Positions 16,460 to 24,776 are shown, counted from the first letter of the stretch. The stretch: DNA of 46,780 bases from a bacterium (GCA_017431625.1 JAFRKQ010000027.1:1-46780), one strand, 5' to 3'. Numbers and translations: made by a program. Notes: generated from the letters alone by a model not told the origin.

Positions 16460-17764
16460 ATGGCAAAAAAAGCACAAATATTAAAAAAAACACAAAGAAG
16501 CGAATTTACCGCTGCAATTGCTCAGATTTCGGCTGAGCGTAAAATTGAACCTGAACAAGTTTATCTGGCAATTGAAGCAGGACTGGTGGGAGCTTATCGC
16601 AAACAAATGGGTGGTGAGTATGAAGTGCCGCTTGATCCCGCATATCATTACTGGGCACATGTCGATCGGCTAACTGGGGAGATGACGGTGTATCGAGCGC
16701 CAAAACTCAATCCTGAGGATCCGGAAGATGAGTCGTATGACGATACCAAGATAGAAGACGTGACACCGGCTGGTTTTGGGAGAATTGCGGCGCAGCTGGC
16801 CAAGCAAATTATCGTGGCTCGCATGCGCGATGCCGAGCGTGACCAAATTATTGGTGAATATCAGAATCAAATTGGTCAGATGATTACGGCTCAGGTTTTC
16901 CGTATGGAACGAGGTGTGGTTTGGATGGACGTGGGGCGTGGTAATGCAGCCATGCCGCCTCGCGAACAAATGCGAGGTGAATTTTACAAGAGTAATGCCC
17001 GTATGGCAGTGCTTATTAAAGAAATTGGTGAAGTGGCAGGGCATAAGACGATCATTGTCTCTCGCGCTGACGCAAAGTTGGTTGAGCTATTGTTTGAACG
17101 CGAAGTGCCAGAAATCGCCAGTGGGGCGGTGACGATTAAAATGATTGCTCGTGAGGCTGGCATTCGGACGAAAATCGCGGTGGCCAGTAATCAACCTCAG
17201 GGAGTGGATCCAGTGGGTTCTTGTGTAGGCCAGCGAGGTGTGCGTGTCCAGGAAATTATCAAAGAACTCAATAATGAAAAGATTGACATTATCCCTTATT
17301 ATGAGGATAAAGTGCAATTAATCGCGGCGGCTTTAGCACCAGCAGAAAATCTCACGATTGATTATGATGCCAAGACCAACACGGCAATGGTGGTAGCGCC
17401 AGCCAACCAAGTTTCGCTGGCTATTGGTCGCGGTGGTCAAAATGTTCGCTTGGCGGGCAAGCTTTTGGGAATGTCTATTACGATTACTGATGAGGCAGGT
17501 GCGATTGCTGGTCAAGTCAATGGTCAGGAAGAATACGAAATTGATAGTTTTGGCTTGAGTGAGGATGTTCGTGAACAGCTTATTAACCTCAAGTTGACCA
17601 ATAGCAACGACATTGTTCGTTTCCAGAATCGTTTGCTGGAAAACGAGAATATTCCCGATGACGTGAAACAAGAGGTTTTATCGCGCGCACAAAATCAAGT
17701 GCAAACTGATTACCAAAATGCTCCCAATTTGCTCAATCCTTTAGAAAGGTCGCATTCTCTATGA
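16460..17764 (+). CDS. nusA: transcription termination/antitermination protein NusA
   Basis: 434 residues, cytoplasmic. Binds RNA polymerase and nascent RNA, modulating pausing, termination and antitermination. The N-terminal RNA polymerase-binding domain (about 10-135) is followed by an S1 domain (QMITAQVFRMERGVVWMDVGR). Two KH domains come next: the first carries VGSCVGQRGVRVQEI, and the second carries LAIGRGGQNVRLAGKL. A short acidic tail ends the protein. There are no C-terminal acidic repeat domains like those of E. coli, as is normal outside proteobacteria. The stop codon overlaps the ATG of infB by 4 nt, so the two are translationally coupled. Confidence 0.95.
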   Translation: MAKKAQILKKTQRSEFTAAIAQISAERKIEPEQVYLAIEAGLVGAYRKQMGGEYEVPLDPAYHYWAHVDRLTGEMTVYRAPKLNPEDPEDESYDDTKIEDVTPAGFGRIAAQLAKQIIVARMRDAERDQIIGEYQNQIGQMITAQVFRMERGVVWMDVGRGNAAMPPREQMRGEFYKSNARMAVLIKEIGEVAGHKTIIVSRADAKLVELLFEREVPEIASGAVTIKMIAREAGIRTKIAVASNQPQGVDPVGSCVGQRGVRVQEIIKELNNEKIDIIPYYEDKVQLIAAALAPAENLTIDYDAKTNTAMVVAPANQVSLAIGRGGQNVRLAGKLLGMSITITDEAGAIAGQVNGQEEYEIDSFGLSEDVREQLINLKLTNSNDIVRFQNRLLENENIPDDVKQEVLSRAQNQVQTDYQNAPNLLNPLERSHSL

Positions 17765-19206
17765 CGAAACGCTCTCCGGTGATCACGATTATGGGCCATG
17801 TGGACCATGGCAAGACTACGCTTTTGGATTATTTGCGTCGTAGTCGCTTGACAGCTAAGGAACAGGGCGGAATCACGCAACACATCGGTGCTTATCAGAT
17901 CACAGTGGGCGATAACAAACTTACTTTTATTGACACGCCGGGTCATGCCGCTTTTAGTCAAATGCGTGAGCGCGGCGCGCAAGTGACGGATATTGTGGTT
18001 TTGGTGGTGGCGGCCAATGATGGAGTGATGCCACAAACAATAGAGTCCATTCGTCATATCAAGACAGCGGGTGTGCCTGTAGTGGTGGCAATTAATAAAA
18101 TTGATCTCCCGGATGTGAATGTTGTCAATGTTAAGTCACAACTGGCCGAGCACGATATCATTGTCAGTGATTTTGGCGGTGATGTGGAAGCGGTGGAAAT
18201 CTCAGCCAAAACTGGTCAAGGAATTGACAAGCTTTTGGAGACCTTGGTAATTACGGCGGATTTATTGGAGTTACAGGCCGATCCTCAGAGCGAATTTGAA
18301 GCCGTAGTGATCGAGTCATTGAAAGATCAGCGACGTGGGCCAGTGGCCAATATTATTGTTCGCTCGGGTACACTCCAGATTCGGCAAGATATTTATACTT
18401 CACAAACAAGTGGTAAGGTGAAGGGGATTTTGAATGATTTCGGTAAACCGGTAACTAAGTTGTTGCCAGGAGAGCCAGGACAAATCATAGGTTTCAAGAG
18501 CGTACCGAGTGTCGGGGCTATCATCACGAGCGTGCCTCAAGAGCAACAGGAAGTGACTACAACTGCCGCCGTCGATAATGACACTCCTTGGGCTAATATT
18601 GACTTTTCAGTTTTGCAGGGAGATAAGAAACTGCGTTTTATTCTTAAGGCCGATACTCAAGGAACGCTGGAAGCGATTGCTACCAATTGTGATCCAGAAA
18701 GTGTTGAGCTGATTGCTCAAGGGGTTGGTGAAGTTACTGATACTGATGTCGAGCTAGCACGCACGGCTGGGGCCAAAATTTTAAGTTTTCAAGTGAAAGT
18801 TAGCCCGCATATTATGAGCGTTGCTAAAGCGCAAGGAGTCAAAATCAAGTCTTATGACATTATTTACGAGTTGATTGAGTACATTCAAAAGAAAATGCTC
18901 AAATTACTTGAACCAACTATTGACGAGGTCGTAACTGGTGTAGCTGTTATTCAGGAAGTTTTCGTCATGAAGGGTTTGCGGATTGCTGGTGTCAAGGTCA
19001 ACAGTGGCGAGCTCAAAAAAAATGACAAATACCATCTCAAACGTGATCAAGTGATCCTTGCTGATCCGGTAATTAGTTCAATGATGCATGGCAAACTTGA
19101 AGTCGATCATCTCAAAAGTCCAACTGAAGGTGGTATTACTTTTCGTCAGAAGAAGCTTGATTTTCAGGTGGGTGATGTGTTGACAGCCTATGAGGTTGAG
19201 GACTGA
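17761..19206 (+). CDS. infB: translation initiation factor IF-2, minimal form
   Basis: 481 residues. A GTPase that brings initiator fMet-tRNA to the 30S subunit and promotes subunit joining. It begins directly with the G domain: GHVDHGKT at about 11-18, DTPGHAAF, NKID and SAKTG. Domain II (GTLQIRQDIY), domain III (LRFILKADTQGTLEAI) and C-terminal domain (GLRIAGVKVNSGELKK) follow. The long N-terminal region present in most bacteria (E. coli IF-2 is 890 residues) is absent, as in other reduced genomes. It starts inside the nusA stop codon (ATGA). Confidence 0.95.
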   Translation: MTKRSPVITIMGHVDHGKTTLLDYLRRSRLTAKEQGGITQHIGAYQITVGDNKLTFIDTPGHAAFSQMRERGAQVTDIVVLVVAANDGVMPQTIESIRHIKTAGVPVVVAINKIDLPDVNVVNVKSQLAEHDIIVSDFGGDVEAVEISAKTGQGIDKLLETLVITADLLELQADPQSEFEAVVIESLKDQRRGPVANIIVRSGTLQIRQDIYTSQTSGKVKGILNDFGKPVTKLLPGEPGQIIGFKSVPSVGAIITSVPQEQQEVTTTAAVDNDTPWANIDFSVLQGDKKLRFILKADTQGTLEAIATNCDPESVELIAQGVGEVTDTDVELARTAGAKILSFQVKVSPHIMSVAKAQGVKIKSYDIIYELIEYIQKKMLKLLEPTIDEVVTGVAVIQEVFVMKGLRIAGVKVNSGELKKNDKYHLKRDQVILADPVISSMMHGKLEVDHLKSPTEGGITFRQKKLDFQVGDVLTAYEVED

Positions 19207-19246
19207 TATTGACCACAATTGCTTATTTTTGGCGGTTTTTTTGTGG

Positions 19247-19252
19247 TAAAAT
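19247..19252 (+). promoter_or_regulatory. -10 box of the 19259 gene
   Basis: TGGTAAAAT, 6 nt before the ATG at 19259. It lies in the 50-nt gap after infB. Confidence 0.5.
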
Positions 19253-19258
19253 ATGTCT

Positions 19259-20071
19259 ATGCAAAAATATATCAAAAAGATCATAGTGATTGTGATAGCG
19301 TTGATGGCGATTGCTGGTTTGTGCTTGTATGCAGCCAAGTCTCAGCTACACGTTGACGAGCAATCATCCCCAACGCCCACTCCCAATCCAGCCGACCGCT
19401 ATTTGCAGACGCTGGAGAGTGGTCAGTGGAGTCTACTACAAACGACTACATACATGAGTCTGGATAAGACGCAGAGCGGTATTTCATATGCACTCACTGA
19501 AGTCATGACCAGCCAGTTATCGGTTAGTCAAAATCTCTATGTCTATCAGGCGTTAAGCGCCTCGGTGAGCGCTCAACCCAGCGATAATCCCGAAGTCGCT
19601 CGGTTGGTAGCTGATATTGCTGGGCTGGATCAAACCACTCACCCTCTAAGTTATATTGTCTATGACGATCAGTCACAAACAATGACCTACTACGATCAAT
19701 ATAATGGCGAGTGGACGTACATAACGAGTCCTTTGTATGCTAGTGATGCTCCTTATTCCTACGCTCGCTTGTGGGAGTTACAAGCACAGCCAAGTTTGAT
19801 TGACGACTACACTCTAGAAGCTCGCGATGCCAATCACACTGGCACTTACCAATTTACTTTTAATCCAGAGACGGCAGCTCTGGTGAGTGTCCACTTTGTG
19901 AGTGATGATGGGACCACCCAGATTGGCTATCAAGTGCTTGATACACCACCGGTGACGAGTGTACCAGCGTCAATTGTCAATAGTGCCGTCCCCTTTGATC
20001 CTGAGGACTTAATGATGGACGAGATTACACCCATAATTGGTGATCAAGTTTATGTGCCCACTCTTGACTAA
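19259..20071 (+). CDS. membrane-anchored extracytoplasmic protein, unknown
   Basis: 270 residues. A Lys-rich N terminus and one hydrophobic span (about residues 5-24, containing LCLYAAK but no clear lipobox) are followed by a Pro/Thr linker (SPTPTPNPAD) and a soluble domain. That domain has strand-rich sequence such as MTYYDQYNGEWTYITSPL and GTYQFTFNPETAALVSVHF. The pattern recalls extracytoplasmic lipoprotein-carrier-like folds, but this is only an impression. A second ATG at 19253 is an alternative start; the -10 spacing favours 19259. Downstream lies a 500-nt non-coding stretch leading to nrdD. Confidence 0.65.
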   Translation: MQKYIKKIIVIVIALMAIAGLCLYAAKSQLHVDEQSSPTPTPNPADRYLQTLESGQWSLLQTTTYMSLDKTQSGISYALTEVMTSQLSVSQNLYVYQALSASVSAQPSDNPEVARLVADIAGLDQTTHPLSYIVYDDQSQTMTYYDQYNGEWTYITSPLYASDAPYSYARLWELQAQPSLIDDYTLEARDANHTGTYQFTFNPETAALVSVHFVSDDGTTQIGYQVLDTPPVTSVPASIVNSAVPFDPEDLMMDEITPIIGDQVYVPTLD

Positions 20072-20101
20072 TAATACGTAATTAATGTTGCTTTTGTGTA
20101 T

Positions 20102-20238
20102 TATAATACACACTTTATGGTTCTCATTTGTGACTGTCACCAGGGGTGAGAGTATGATTGAGTCGATTATAATACACTTATTGGCCAATTTTTGTATTTA
20201 ATTAGCTTTAATAAAGACTTTATATTGTTGATTATAAT
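20102..20238 (+). promoter_or_regulatory. three tandem TATAAT boxes in the nrdD upstream region
   Basis: ATTATAATACAC-type sequences with TATAAT at 20102-20107, 20168-20173 and 20233-20238, spaced about 65 nt. The first is inside a perfect 16-base palindrome (GTGTATTATAATACAC, 20098-20113). No convincing gene follows the first two. The third is 6 nt before the GTG of a 36-codon ORF. Confidence 0.45.
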
Positions 20239-20244
20239 AGACAA

Positions 20245-20355
20245 GTGATTTTTGTGGTATTTAAACTCATAAGGAGTGAGTTTGACAACTATAAGTCAAG
20301 GCTTTTAAGCGAAAATAAGACCGAAAAAAGCGATATTTCCTCAAATAAATGTTAG
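20245..20355 (+). CDS. possible leaderless small ORF, 36 residues
   Basis: GTG at 20245 lies 6 nt after a TATAAT, the spacing seen at other leaderless genes here. The product has a short hydrophobic start (IFVVFKLI) and a charged remainder (SEFDNYKSRLLSENKTEKSD). It could equally be chance coding within the nrdD upstream region. Between 20356 and 20460 I see nothing recognisable. Confidence 0.3.
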   Translation: MIFVVFKLIRSEFDNYKSRLLSENKTEKSDISSNKC

Positions 20356-20466
20356 TTTTTGTCCACTATAAAAAATGCTGTCTGTAGTCTAGGCGCCTTC
20401 AATATTGAGCACAAAATTTTTCAGTACAAATGGGCATTTTTCGGGATAACTTTGTAAAAGTCACTA

Positions 20467-20495
20467 TTGACAAATTAAGTAAAATCCACTATATT
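20467..20495 (+). promoter_or_regulatory. nrdD promoter
   Basis: TTGACA (20467-20472), 17-nt spacer, TATATT (20490-20495). The -10 lies inside the first NrdR box, so repressor binding would block polymerase. Confidence 0.75.
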
Positions 20496-20501
20496 TAGTA
20501 T
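20486..20501 (+). promoter_or_regulatory. NrdR box 1
   Basis: CCACTATATTTAGTAT matches the NrdR consensus ACACWATATATWGTGT at 13 of 16 positions by eye. It overlaps the -10 element. Confidence 0.75.
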
Positions 20502-20517
20502 TCGCGCTTATCACTAA

Positions 20518-20533
20518 ACACAATATCTAGTGG
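20518..20533 (+). promoter_or_regulatory. NrdR box 2
   Basis: ACACAATATCTAGTGG matches the consensus at 14 of 16 positions. It starts exactly 32 bp after box 1, about three helical turns, the spacing typical of paired NrdR sites. Confidence 0.8.
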
Positions 20534-20571
20534 TCAGCGCCCAAGAAAGTACAAAATAATGAAAGGCCAAA

Positions 20572-22941
20572 ATGACCAAAAAAAATAATCCTAAATTCAT
20601 CAAAAAACGCGATGGGCGCAAAGAGATTTTTTATCCTGAAAAAATCACGCATGCAGTCCAAGCAACTTTGATTTCTGAAGGTGTTCATGATCACAATCTG
20701 CCTGCAGAGGTGACAGTCACAGTGATGGAACGACTTAATAGTGATTTTGGCCGCAAGACTCCCACGGTAGAAGATGTCCAAAATATTGTCGAACAAACTC
20801 TTATGGAAATGGATCAATACGATGTGGCCAAGTCTTACATCCTTTATCGTCAGGAGCGCTCACGTTTGCGTGACTCCAAGTCGAGACTCATGCAGACTTT
20901 TGCTGGTATTGCTTTTTCTGACGCTAAAGACAATGACATCAAGCGTGAAAATGCCAATGTTGATGGCAATACGGCGATGGGAGCAATGCTCAAATTTGGT
21001 TCGGAGGCCACCAAAGAATTTGCCAAAACGCACATGATGAAGCCTGAACATGCTTTTGCTCATGAAGAGGGTGATATTCACATTCACGATCTTGACTTTT
21101 TGCCTATGGGTACACTAACATGCTGTCAAATTGACGTCCTGGAACTCATGAAACGTGGTTTTTCTACGGGTCACGGGTTTATTCGTGAACCACAAAGCAT
21201 CTCTAGCTATGCGGCTTTGGCAGCAATCATTCTCCAGGCCAACCAAAACGAGCAACACGGCGGTCAGTCCATTCCCAATTTTGACTATGCCTTAGCTGAG
21301 GGGGTGAAGAAGTCATTTGTAAAATTCATTGCCTATAATTTGGTGAAGGTGGCGGATTATAAATACGACCAACAGCTAAAAAAGGAAGAAGTGCTCAAGG
21401 CAGTGCAGACACTCAAACATCTGCCTACTTATCCGCAATTGACGTCTGAGTGTGCTAACGAATTAACCACGCTTATGAGTCAAAAGTTCAAGCTCAAACT
21501 CACCAAAGATGATCTCAAGCGAGTGACGCGCGAGGCGGCCAGTGACACCCAAAAAGAGACTTTCCAGGCACTTGAAGGCTTAATTCACAATCTCAATACC
21601 ATGCATTCACGTGCTGGAGCACAAGTCCCTTTCACCTCTATCAATTTTGGCACGGATACCAGTCCAGAAGGTAGATTGGTGAGCAAAGCCTTACTGGAGG
21701 CTACCTGGAATGGCTTGGGACACGGCGAGACGCCAATTTTCCCAATTTCTATTTTTAAGGTTAAGGAAGGTATTAACTACAATCCCCAAGATCCCAATTA
21801 TGATCTTTTTGTCCGCTCGATGGAAGTATCTGCCAAGCGTCTATTCCCCAATTTTAGCTTCATTGACGCGCCCTTCAATCTTCAGTATTACAAGCCCGGT
21901 GATTACCGCACTGAGATCGCTACTATGGGCTGTCGTACTCGGGTGTTTGGTTCGTGTTTCCCCGAAAGTGATGGTATTGTCACGGGGCGTGGTAATTTGT
22001 CTTTTACCACAATCAATTTGGTGGCTTTGGGGATCAAACATGGGATTGTCAATGAAGATAATGGAGGCCAGGCTGACTGGGATGGTTTCTATCAAGAACT
22101 AGACCAAAAAATGGCTTTGGTGACTGACCAGCTACTGGAGCGTTTTGAAATTCAAGCCAACAAAACTGTCAAAAACTTCCCTTTTTTGATGGGGCAGGGC
22201 GTATGGATGAACAGCGAAAAACTTGGGCCCAATGACACTTTGCGCGATGTCATCAAACATGGGACACTCTCAATGGGCTTTTTTGGCTTGGCCGAATGTT
22301 TAGTAGCGATGATGGGCGAACATCAGGGTCAAAGTAAGCGCGCGCAGCAAAAGGGCTTGGAAATTGTCAAGCGTATGCGCACCTATTGTGATGACATGGT
22401 CAAAAAGCACCATCTTAACTTCTCACTTTTAGCGACTCCAGCTGAGGGTATTTCGGGGCGTTTTGTCAAACTCGACAAAAAGCGTTTTGGTGTGATCAAA
22501 GGCGTGACTGATCGTGATTACTACACCAATTCTTTCCATATTCCGGTTTATTATCCGATTAGCGCTTTTGACAAAATTGAGCTGGAAGCACCTTATCACG
22601 CGCTTTGCAATGCTGGCCACATCACTTACATTGAACTTGACGGTGACCCGCTCAAAAACGTCGATGCTTTCAAGGCTGTGATCCGCAAAATGAAAGAGTC
22701 GGGTGTGGGCTATGGCAGTGTCAATCATCCAGTCGATCGTGATCCCGTGTGCGGTTACTCGGGTATTATCAATGACACTTGTCCTCAGTGTGGTCGCTCA
22801 GACAAGGATAGTGAAATTAAATTTGAGCGTTTGCGCCGAATCACTGGTTATTTGGTGGGCACACTGGATCGCTGGAATGATGGCAAGCGGGCTGAAGAAC
22901 ACGATCGGGTCAAGCATGGTGTAGCCCGAGGTAAAAACTAA
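20572..22941 (+). CDS. nrdD: anaerobic (class III) ribonucleoside-triphosphate reductase
   Basis: 789 residues. Reduces NTPs to dNTPs by a glycyl radical mechanism without oxygen. An N-terminal ATP-cone (about 8-98, with KKRDGRKEIFYPEKI) gives allosteric activity control. The catalytic barrel includes HIHDLDFL and the region around TMGCRTR. Near the C terminus is a zinc site and the radical loop RITGYLVGTLDRW, with Gly759 the likely radical residue. The zinc site reads Asp724-x2-Cys727 ... Cys737-x2-Cys740, so one of the usual four cysteines is Asp. The ATG has GAAAGG upstream. It is controlled by two NrdR boxes. Its activase gene follows. Confidence 0.95.
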   Translation: MTKKNNPKFIKKRDGRKEIFYPEKITHAVQATLISEGVHDHNLPAEVTVTVMERLNSDFGRKTPTVEDVQNIVEQTLMEMDQYDVAKSYILYRQERSRLRDSKSRLMQTFAGIAFSDAKDNDIKRENANVDGNTAMGAMLKFGSEATKEFAKTHMMKPEHAFAHEEGDIHIHDLDFLPMGTLTCCQIDVLELMKRGFSTGHGFIREPQSISSYAALAAIILQANQNEQHGGQSIPNFDYALAEGVKKSFVKFIAYNLVKVADYKYDQQLKKEEVLKAVQTLKHLPTYPQLTSECANELTTLMSQKFKLKLTKDDLKRVTREAASDTQKETFQALEGLIHNLNTMHSRAGAQVPFTSINFGTDTSPEGRLVSKALLEATWNGLGHGETPIFPISIFKVKEGINYNPQDPNYDLFVRSMEVSAKRLFPNFSFIDAPFNLQYYKPGDYRTEIATMGCRTRVFGSCFPESDGIVTGRGNLSFTTINLVALGIKHGIVNEDNGGQADWDGFYQELDQKMALVTDQLLERFEIQANKTVKNFPFLMGQGVWMNSEKLGPNDTLRDVIKHGTLSMGFFGLAECLVAMMGEHQGQSKRAQQKGLEIVKRMRTYCDDMVKKHHLNFSLLATPAEGISGRFVKLDKKRFGVIKGVTDRDYYTNSFHIPVYYPISAFDKIELEAPYHALCNAGHITYIELDGDPLKNVDAFKAVIRKMKESGVGYGSVNHPVDRDPVCGYSGIINDTCPQCGRSDKDSEIKFERLRRITGYLVGTLDRWNDGKRAEEHDRVKHGVARGKN

Positions 22942-22964
22942 TAGCTCTCAGGATTAATTAATGA

Positions 22965-22970
22965 TATAAT
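22965..22970 (+). promoter_or_regulatory. extended -10 box before nrdG
   Basis: TGATATAAT 20 nt before the nrdG ATG, with AAGGAAAAT as ribosome binding site. nrdG may thus be expressed apart from nrdD as well as by read-through. Confidence 0.5.
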
Positions 22971-22990
22971 ATAGTACACTTAAGGAAAAT

Positions 22991-23476
22991 ATGCAAATCA
23001 GACTCGCAGGACCACCAATTATTGACAGTATTGTTGATGGTCCGGGTCTGCGCACGACAGTTTTTGTCCAAGGTTGCTGGCGTCATTGTCCCGGCTGTCA
23101 CAATCCCCAAACATGGGACTTTGACGCTGGCTACCTGGATGATACCGAAAATATTAAAAAAATCATTAGCGAGACCAAAATGCAGGATGGCGTGACTTTT
23201 TCTGGTGGCGAGCCCTTTTTACAGGCGGCCGCTCTGGCAGATATTGGCCGACACGTTAAAAGTTTGGGTTTGAGTTTGTGGTCCTTTTCTGGGTTTACGC
23301 TCGAGGAATTACAAGCGGGCACACCTGAACAACAAGAATTACTCAAATTGCTTGATGTCTTGGTTGATGGTCCTTTTGTCTTGAGTCAGCGCAACCTCAA
23401 TTTACGTTTTAAAGGGTCCAGTAATCAACGTACCCTACGCCTCAAGGATGGACAACTGATCGAACGGATTGATTAG
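22991..23476 (+). CDS. nrdG: anaerobic ribonucleotide reductase activating protein
   Basis: 161 residues. A radical SAM enzyme that uses a 4Fe-4S cluster and S-adenosylmethionine to make the glycyl radical on NrdD. The cluster motif is GCWRHCPGCHNP (Cys29, Cys33, Cys36; CX3CX2C). VTFSGGEPFLQA is the SAM-binding GGE motif. The length is normal for the family. It lies 49 nt downstream of nrdD on the same strand, and the two products act as a pair. Confidence 0.95.
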   Translation: MQIRLAGPPIIDSIVDGPGLRTTVFVQGCWRHCPGCHNPQTWDFDAGYLDDTENIKKIISETKMQDGVTFSGGEPFLQAAALADIGRHVKSLGLSLWSFSGFTLEELQAGTPEQQELLKLLDVLVDGPFVLSQRNLNLRFKGSSNQRTLRLKDGQLIERID

Positions 23477-23568
23477 GTGCTGATTGGCCTTTTTATTAGC
23501 ATCAATAACTTTTATTATTGTTATCGGTCGCTAGCTAGCTTGATCGCCGGTGATGATAGTATTGATGG

Positions 23569-23709
23569 CTGCCAAGCTGTGTGCCGAGCTCCGCAATCAG
23601 ATTTTCATTTTCAAAACATAAAATCACAAAAATGCCATTTCTGTTACAAAAAACCAGAGGTGAGCGTTTAACACGCGTTTAACAAACTATATAGACAAAA
23701 TGTGAACAA
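23569..23709 (+). repeat. dispersed repeat, copy C
   Basis: 141 bp that differ from copy D (25951-26091) at a single base that I could find. It starts with the GC-rich module CTGCCAAGCTGTGTGCCGAG and ends in TGTGAACAA. It contains the CGTTTAACACGCGTTTAAC direct repeat. It lies in the spacer after nrdG and carries no ORF. Confidence 0.9.
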
Positions 23710-23728
23710 ATATAATAATTATCATGTC

Positions 23729-23756
23729 TTGACAAAAATACTTTTTTTGCTATAAT
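23729..23756 (+). promoter_or_regulatory. promoter of the 32-residue peptide gene
   Basis: TTGACA (23729-23734), 16-nt spacer, TATAAT (23751-23756). Confidence 0.75.
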
Positions 23757-23795
23757 TAGCTCATCTTTTATCTTGATGATATGGAGGTGAGGTCG

Positions 23796-23894
23796 ATGTT
23801 CGATCCGGATAGCATTGAGTTGATATGCGGGCTGTTGGTAGCCGGCGCAGGGATTTATGCCTTATGGTGTGAATACCACCTACGACATCGGTAA
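23796..23894 (+). CDS. 32-residue single-span membrane peptide, unknown
   Basis: ATG at 23796 is preceded by a near-perfect Shine-Dalgarno GGAGGTGA. The product starts MFDPDSIEL, has one hydrophobic helix (about residues 8-24, ICGLLVAGAGIYALW) and ends in a basic tail YHLRHR. Outside negative, inside positive fits an N-out single-span orientation. It has its own promoter upstream and a strong terminator 6 nt after the stop, so it is a complete small transcription unit. Function is unknown. Toxin-like or regulatory membrane peptides have this size, but nothing here proves that. Confidence 0.7.
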   Translation: MFDPDSIELICGLLVAGAGIYALWCEYHLRHR

Positions 23895-23900
23895 AAGTTT

Positions 23901-23928
23901 ATCCCCGACTCCAATCGGGGATTTTTTT
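23901..23928 (+). terminator. intrinsic terminator of the small peptide gene
   Basis: ATCCCCGA pairs with TCGGGGAT around a 6-nt loop and is followed by seven T. Confidence 0.9.
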
Positions 23929-23954
23929 GTCTTTTAGAAGTTTATTATAAACAC

Positions 23955-23983
23955 TTGCAATTTTGCGCATAATGTGATATAAT
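23955..23983 (+). promoter_or_regulatory. promoter of the Nudix-fold gene
   Basis: TTGCAA (23955-23960), 17-nt spacer, TATAAT (23978-23983) with TG one base before it. Confidence 0.7.
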
Positions 23984-24033
23984 TACACATATTGCTCTGG
24001 AAAAAAAATCTAATATAGGAGGTAAAAATCTCA

Positions 24034-24741
24034 ATGAAACCAGAGAGCGTTAGAAGAATCGACACCCTGCTCAAAAGTCGGCAGTGGTGGAGGAATACGG
24101 ACCGCAGCGTCGCCAAGCAGGCACTGTCTTTGCCCTTATCTGTCCGAGAGGACTTATCGCACAGAGAGGATGCCACTATGGACGGTGCGCAAACCGTGAA
24201 GCTCGCAAGTATTTGCGGGCATAAGTATCACTTCATTTTGCAGTTCCTGGTCGCCAAAAACGGTCGGGAATACCGCGAGGAGTATGTCTCGGTCAGGGCT
24301 GGTCAGCAGTACATGGCCAAGGCGTTGATTTTGGTCACCAATGGCAATCACCCCCGGGCAGAAAAATGCTTGATCAGAAGAACAGTGCCGTTTACCGCGG
24401 GCGAGAGGATCTATGACCTTGTCGGGGGCATTCGGCGTCCCACCGAATCACTGACCGACACACTCGTTCGCGAGATCAAGCAGCAGACTGGCATTATCAG
24501 TGCCAAGCTGAATCTGCTCACTTATTCGCTTTTGGAAAGCGATTTAAGTGATGTCAAGATGCTGGTCTATGCAGCCACGGTCACCAGCGATCAGATAGAT
24601 CTGGATCATGTCAACGACAATATTCGCGCTTTGGGAACGGAGTTGGTTTTATTGACTCCGGAAGACTTCAAAGAGATTAAATCCGCCAACATGCCCGTGT
24701 TCGCAGCTTTTGGTTTAGCTCGCGCCAAAGGGCTGTTTTAG
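24034..24741 (+). CDS. Nudix-fold protein with degenerate catalytic box
   Basis: 235 residues. An N-terminal region of about 90 residues of unknown type is followed by a Nudix domain (about 92-220). The Nudix box consensus GX5EX7REUXEEXGU is matched at Gly132, Glu138, Arg146, Glu147 and Gly153, but the EE pair that binds the catalytic metal is Gln150-Gln151. Hydrolysis of nucleoside diphosphate derivatives is therefore doubtful; ligand sensing or a changed chemistry is possible. The start is fixed by a strong TAGGAGGT site. The gene has its own promoter and terminator. Its CTG/CGG-rich codon use looks somewhat different from its neighbours, which hints at transfer. Confidence 0.75.
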   Translation: MKPESVRRIDTLLKSRQWWRNTDRSVAKQALSLPLSVREDLSHREDATMDGAQTVKLASICGHKYHFILQFLVAKNGREYREEYVSVRAGQQYMAKALILVTNGNHPRAEKCLIRRTVPFTAGERIYDLVGGIRRPTESLTDTLVREIKQQTGIISAKLNLLTYSLLESDLSDVKMLVYAATVTSDQIDLDHVNDNIRALGTELVLLTPEDFKEIKSANMPVFAAFGLARAKGLF

Positions 24742-24776
24742 GCAATAGGTTCATTTTTCTCGCGCAATGATTATAC

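Noticed and set aside
18300-19206. Truncation of infB
   Set aside because: All four GTP-binding motifs and both C-terminal domains are present; only the variable N-terminal region is missing, as in other reduced genomes.
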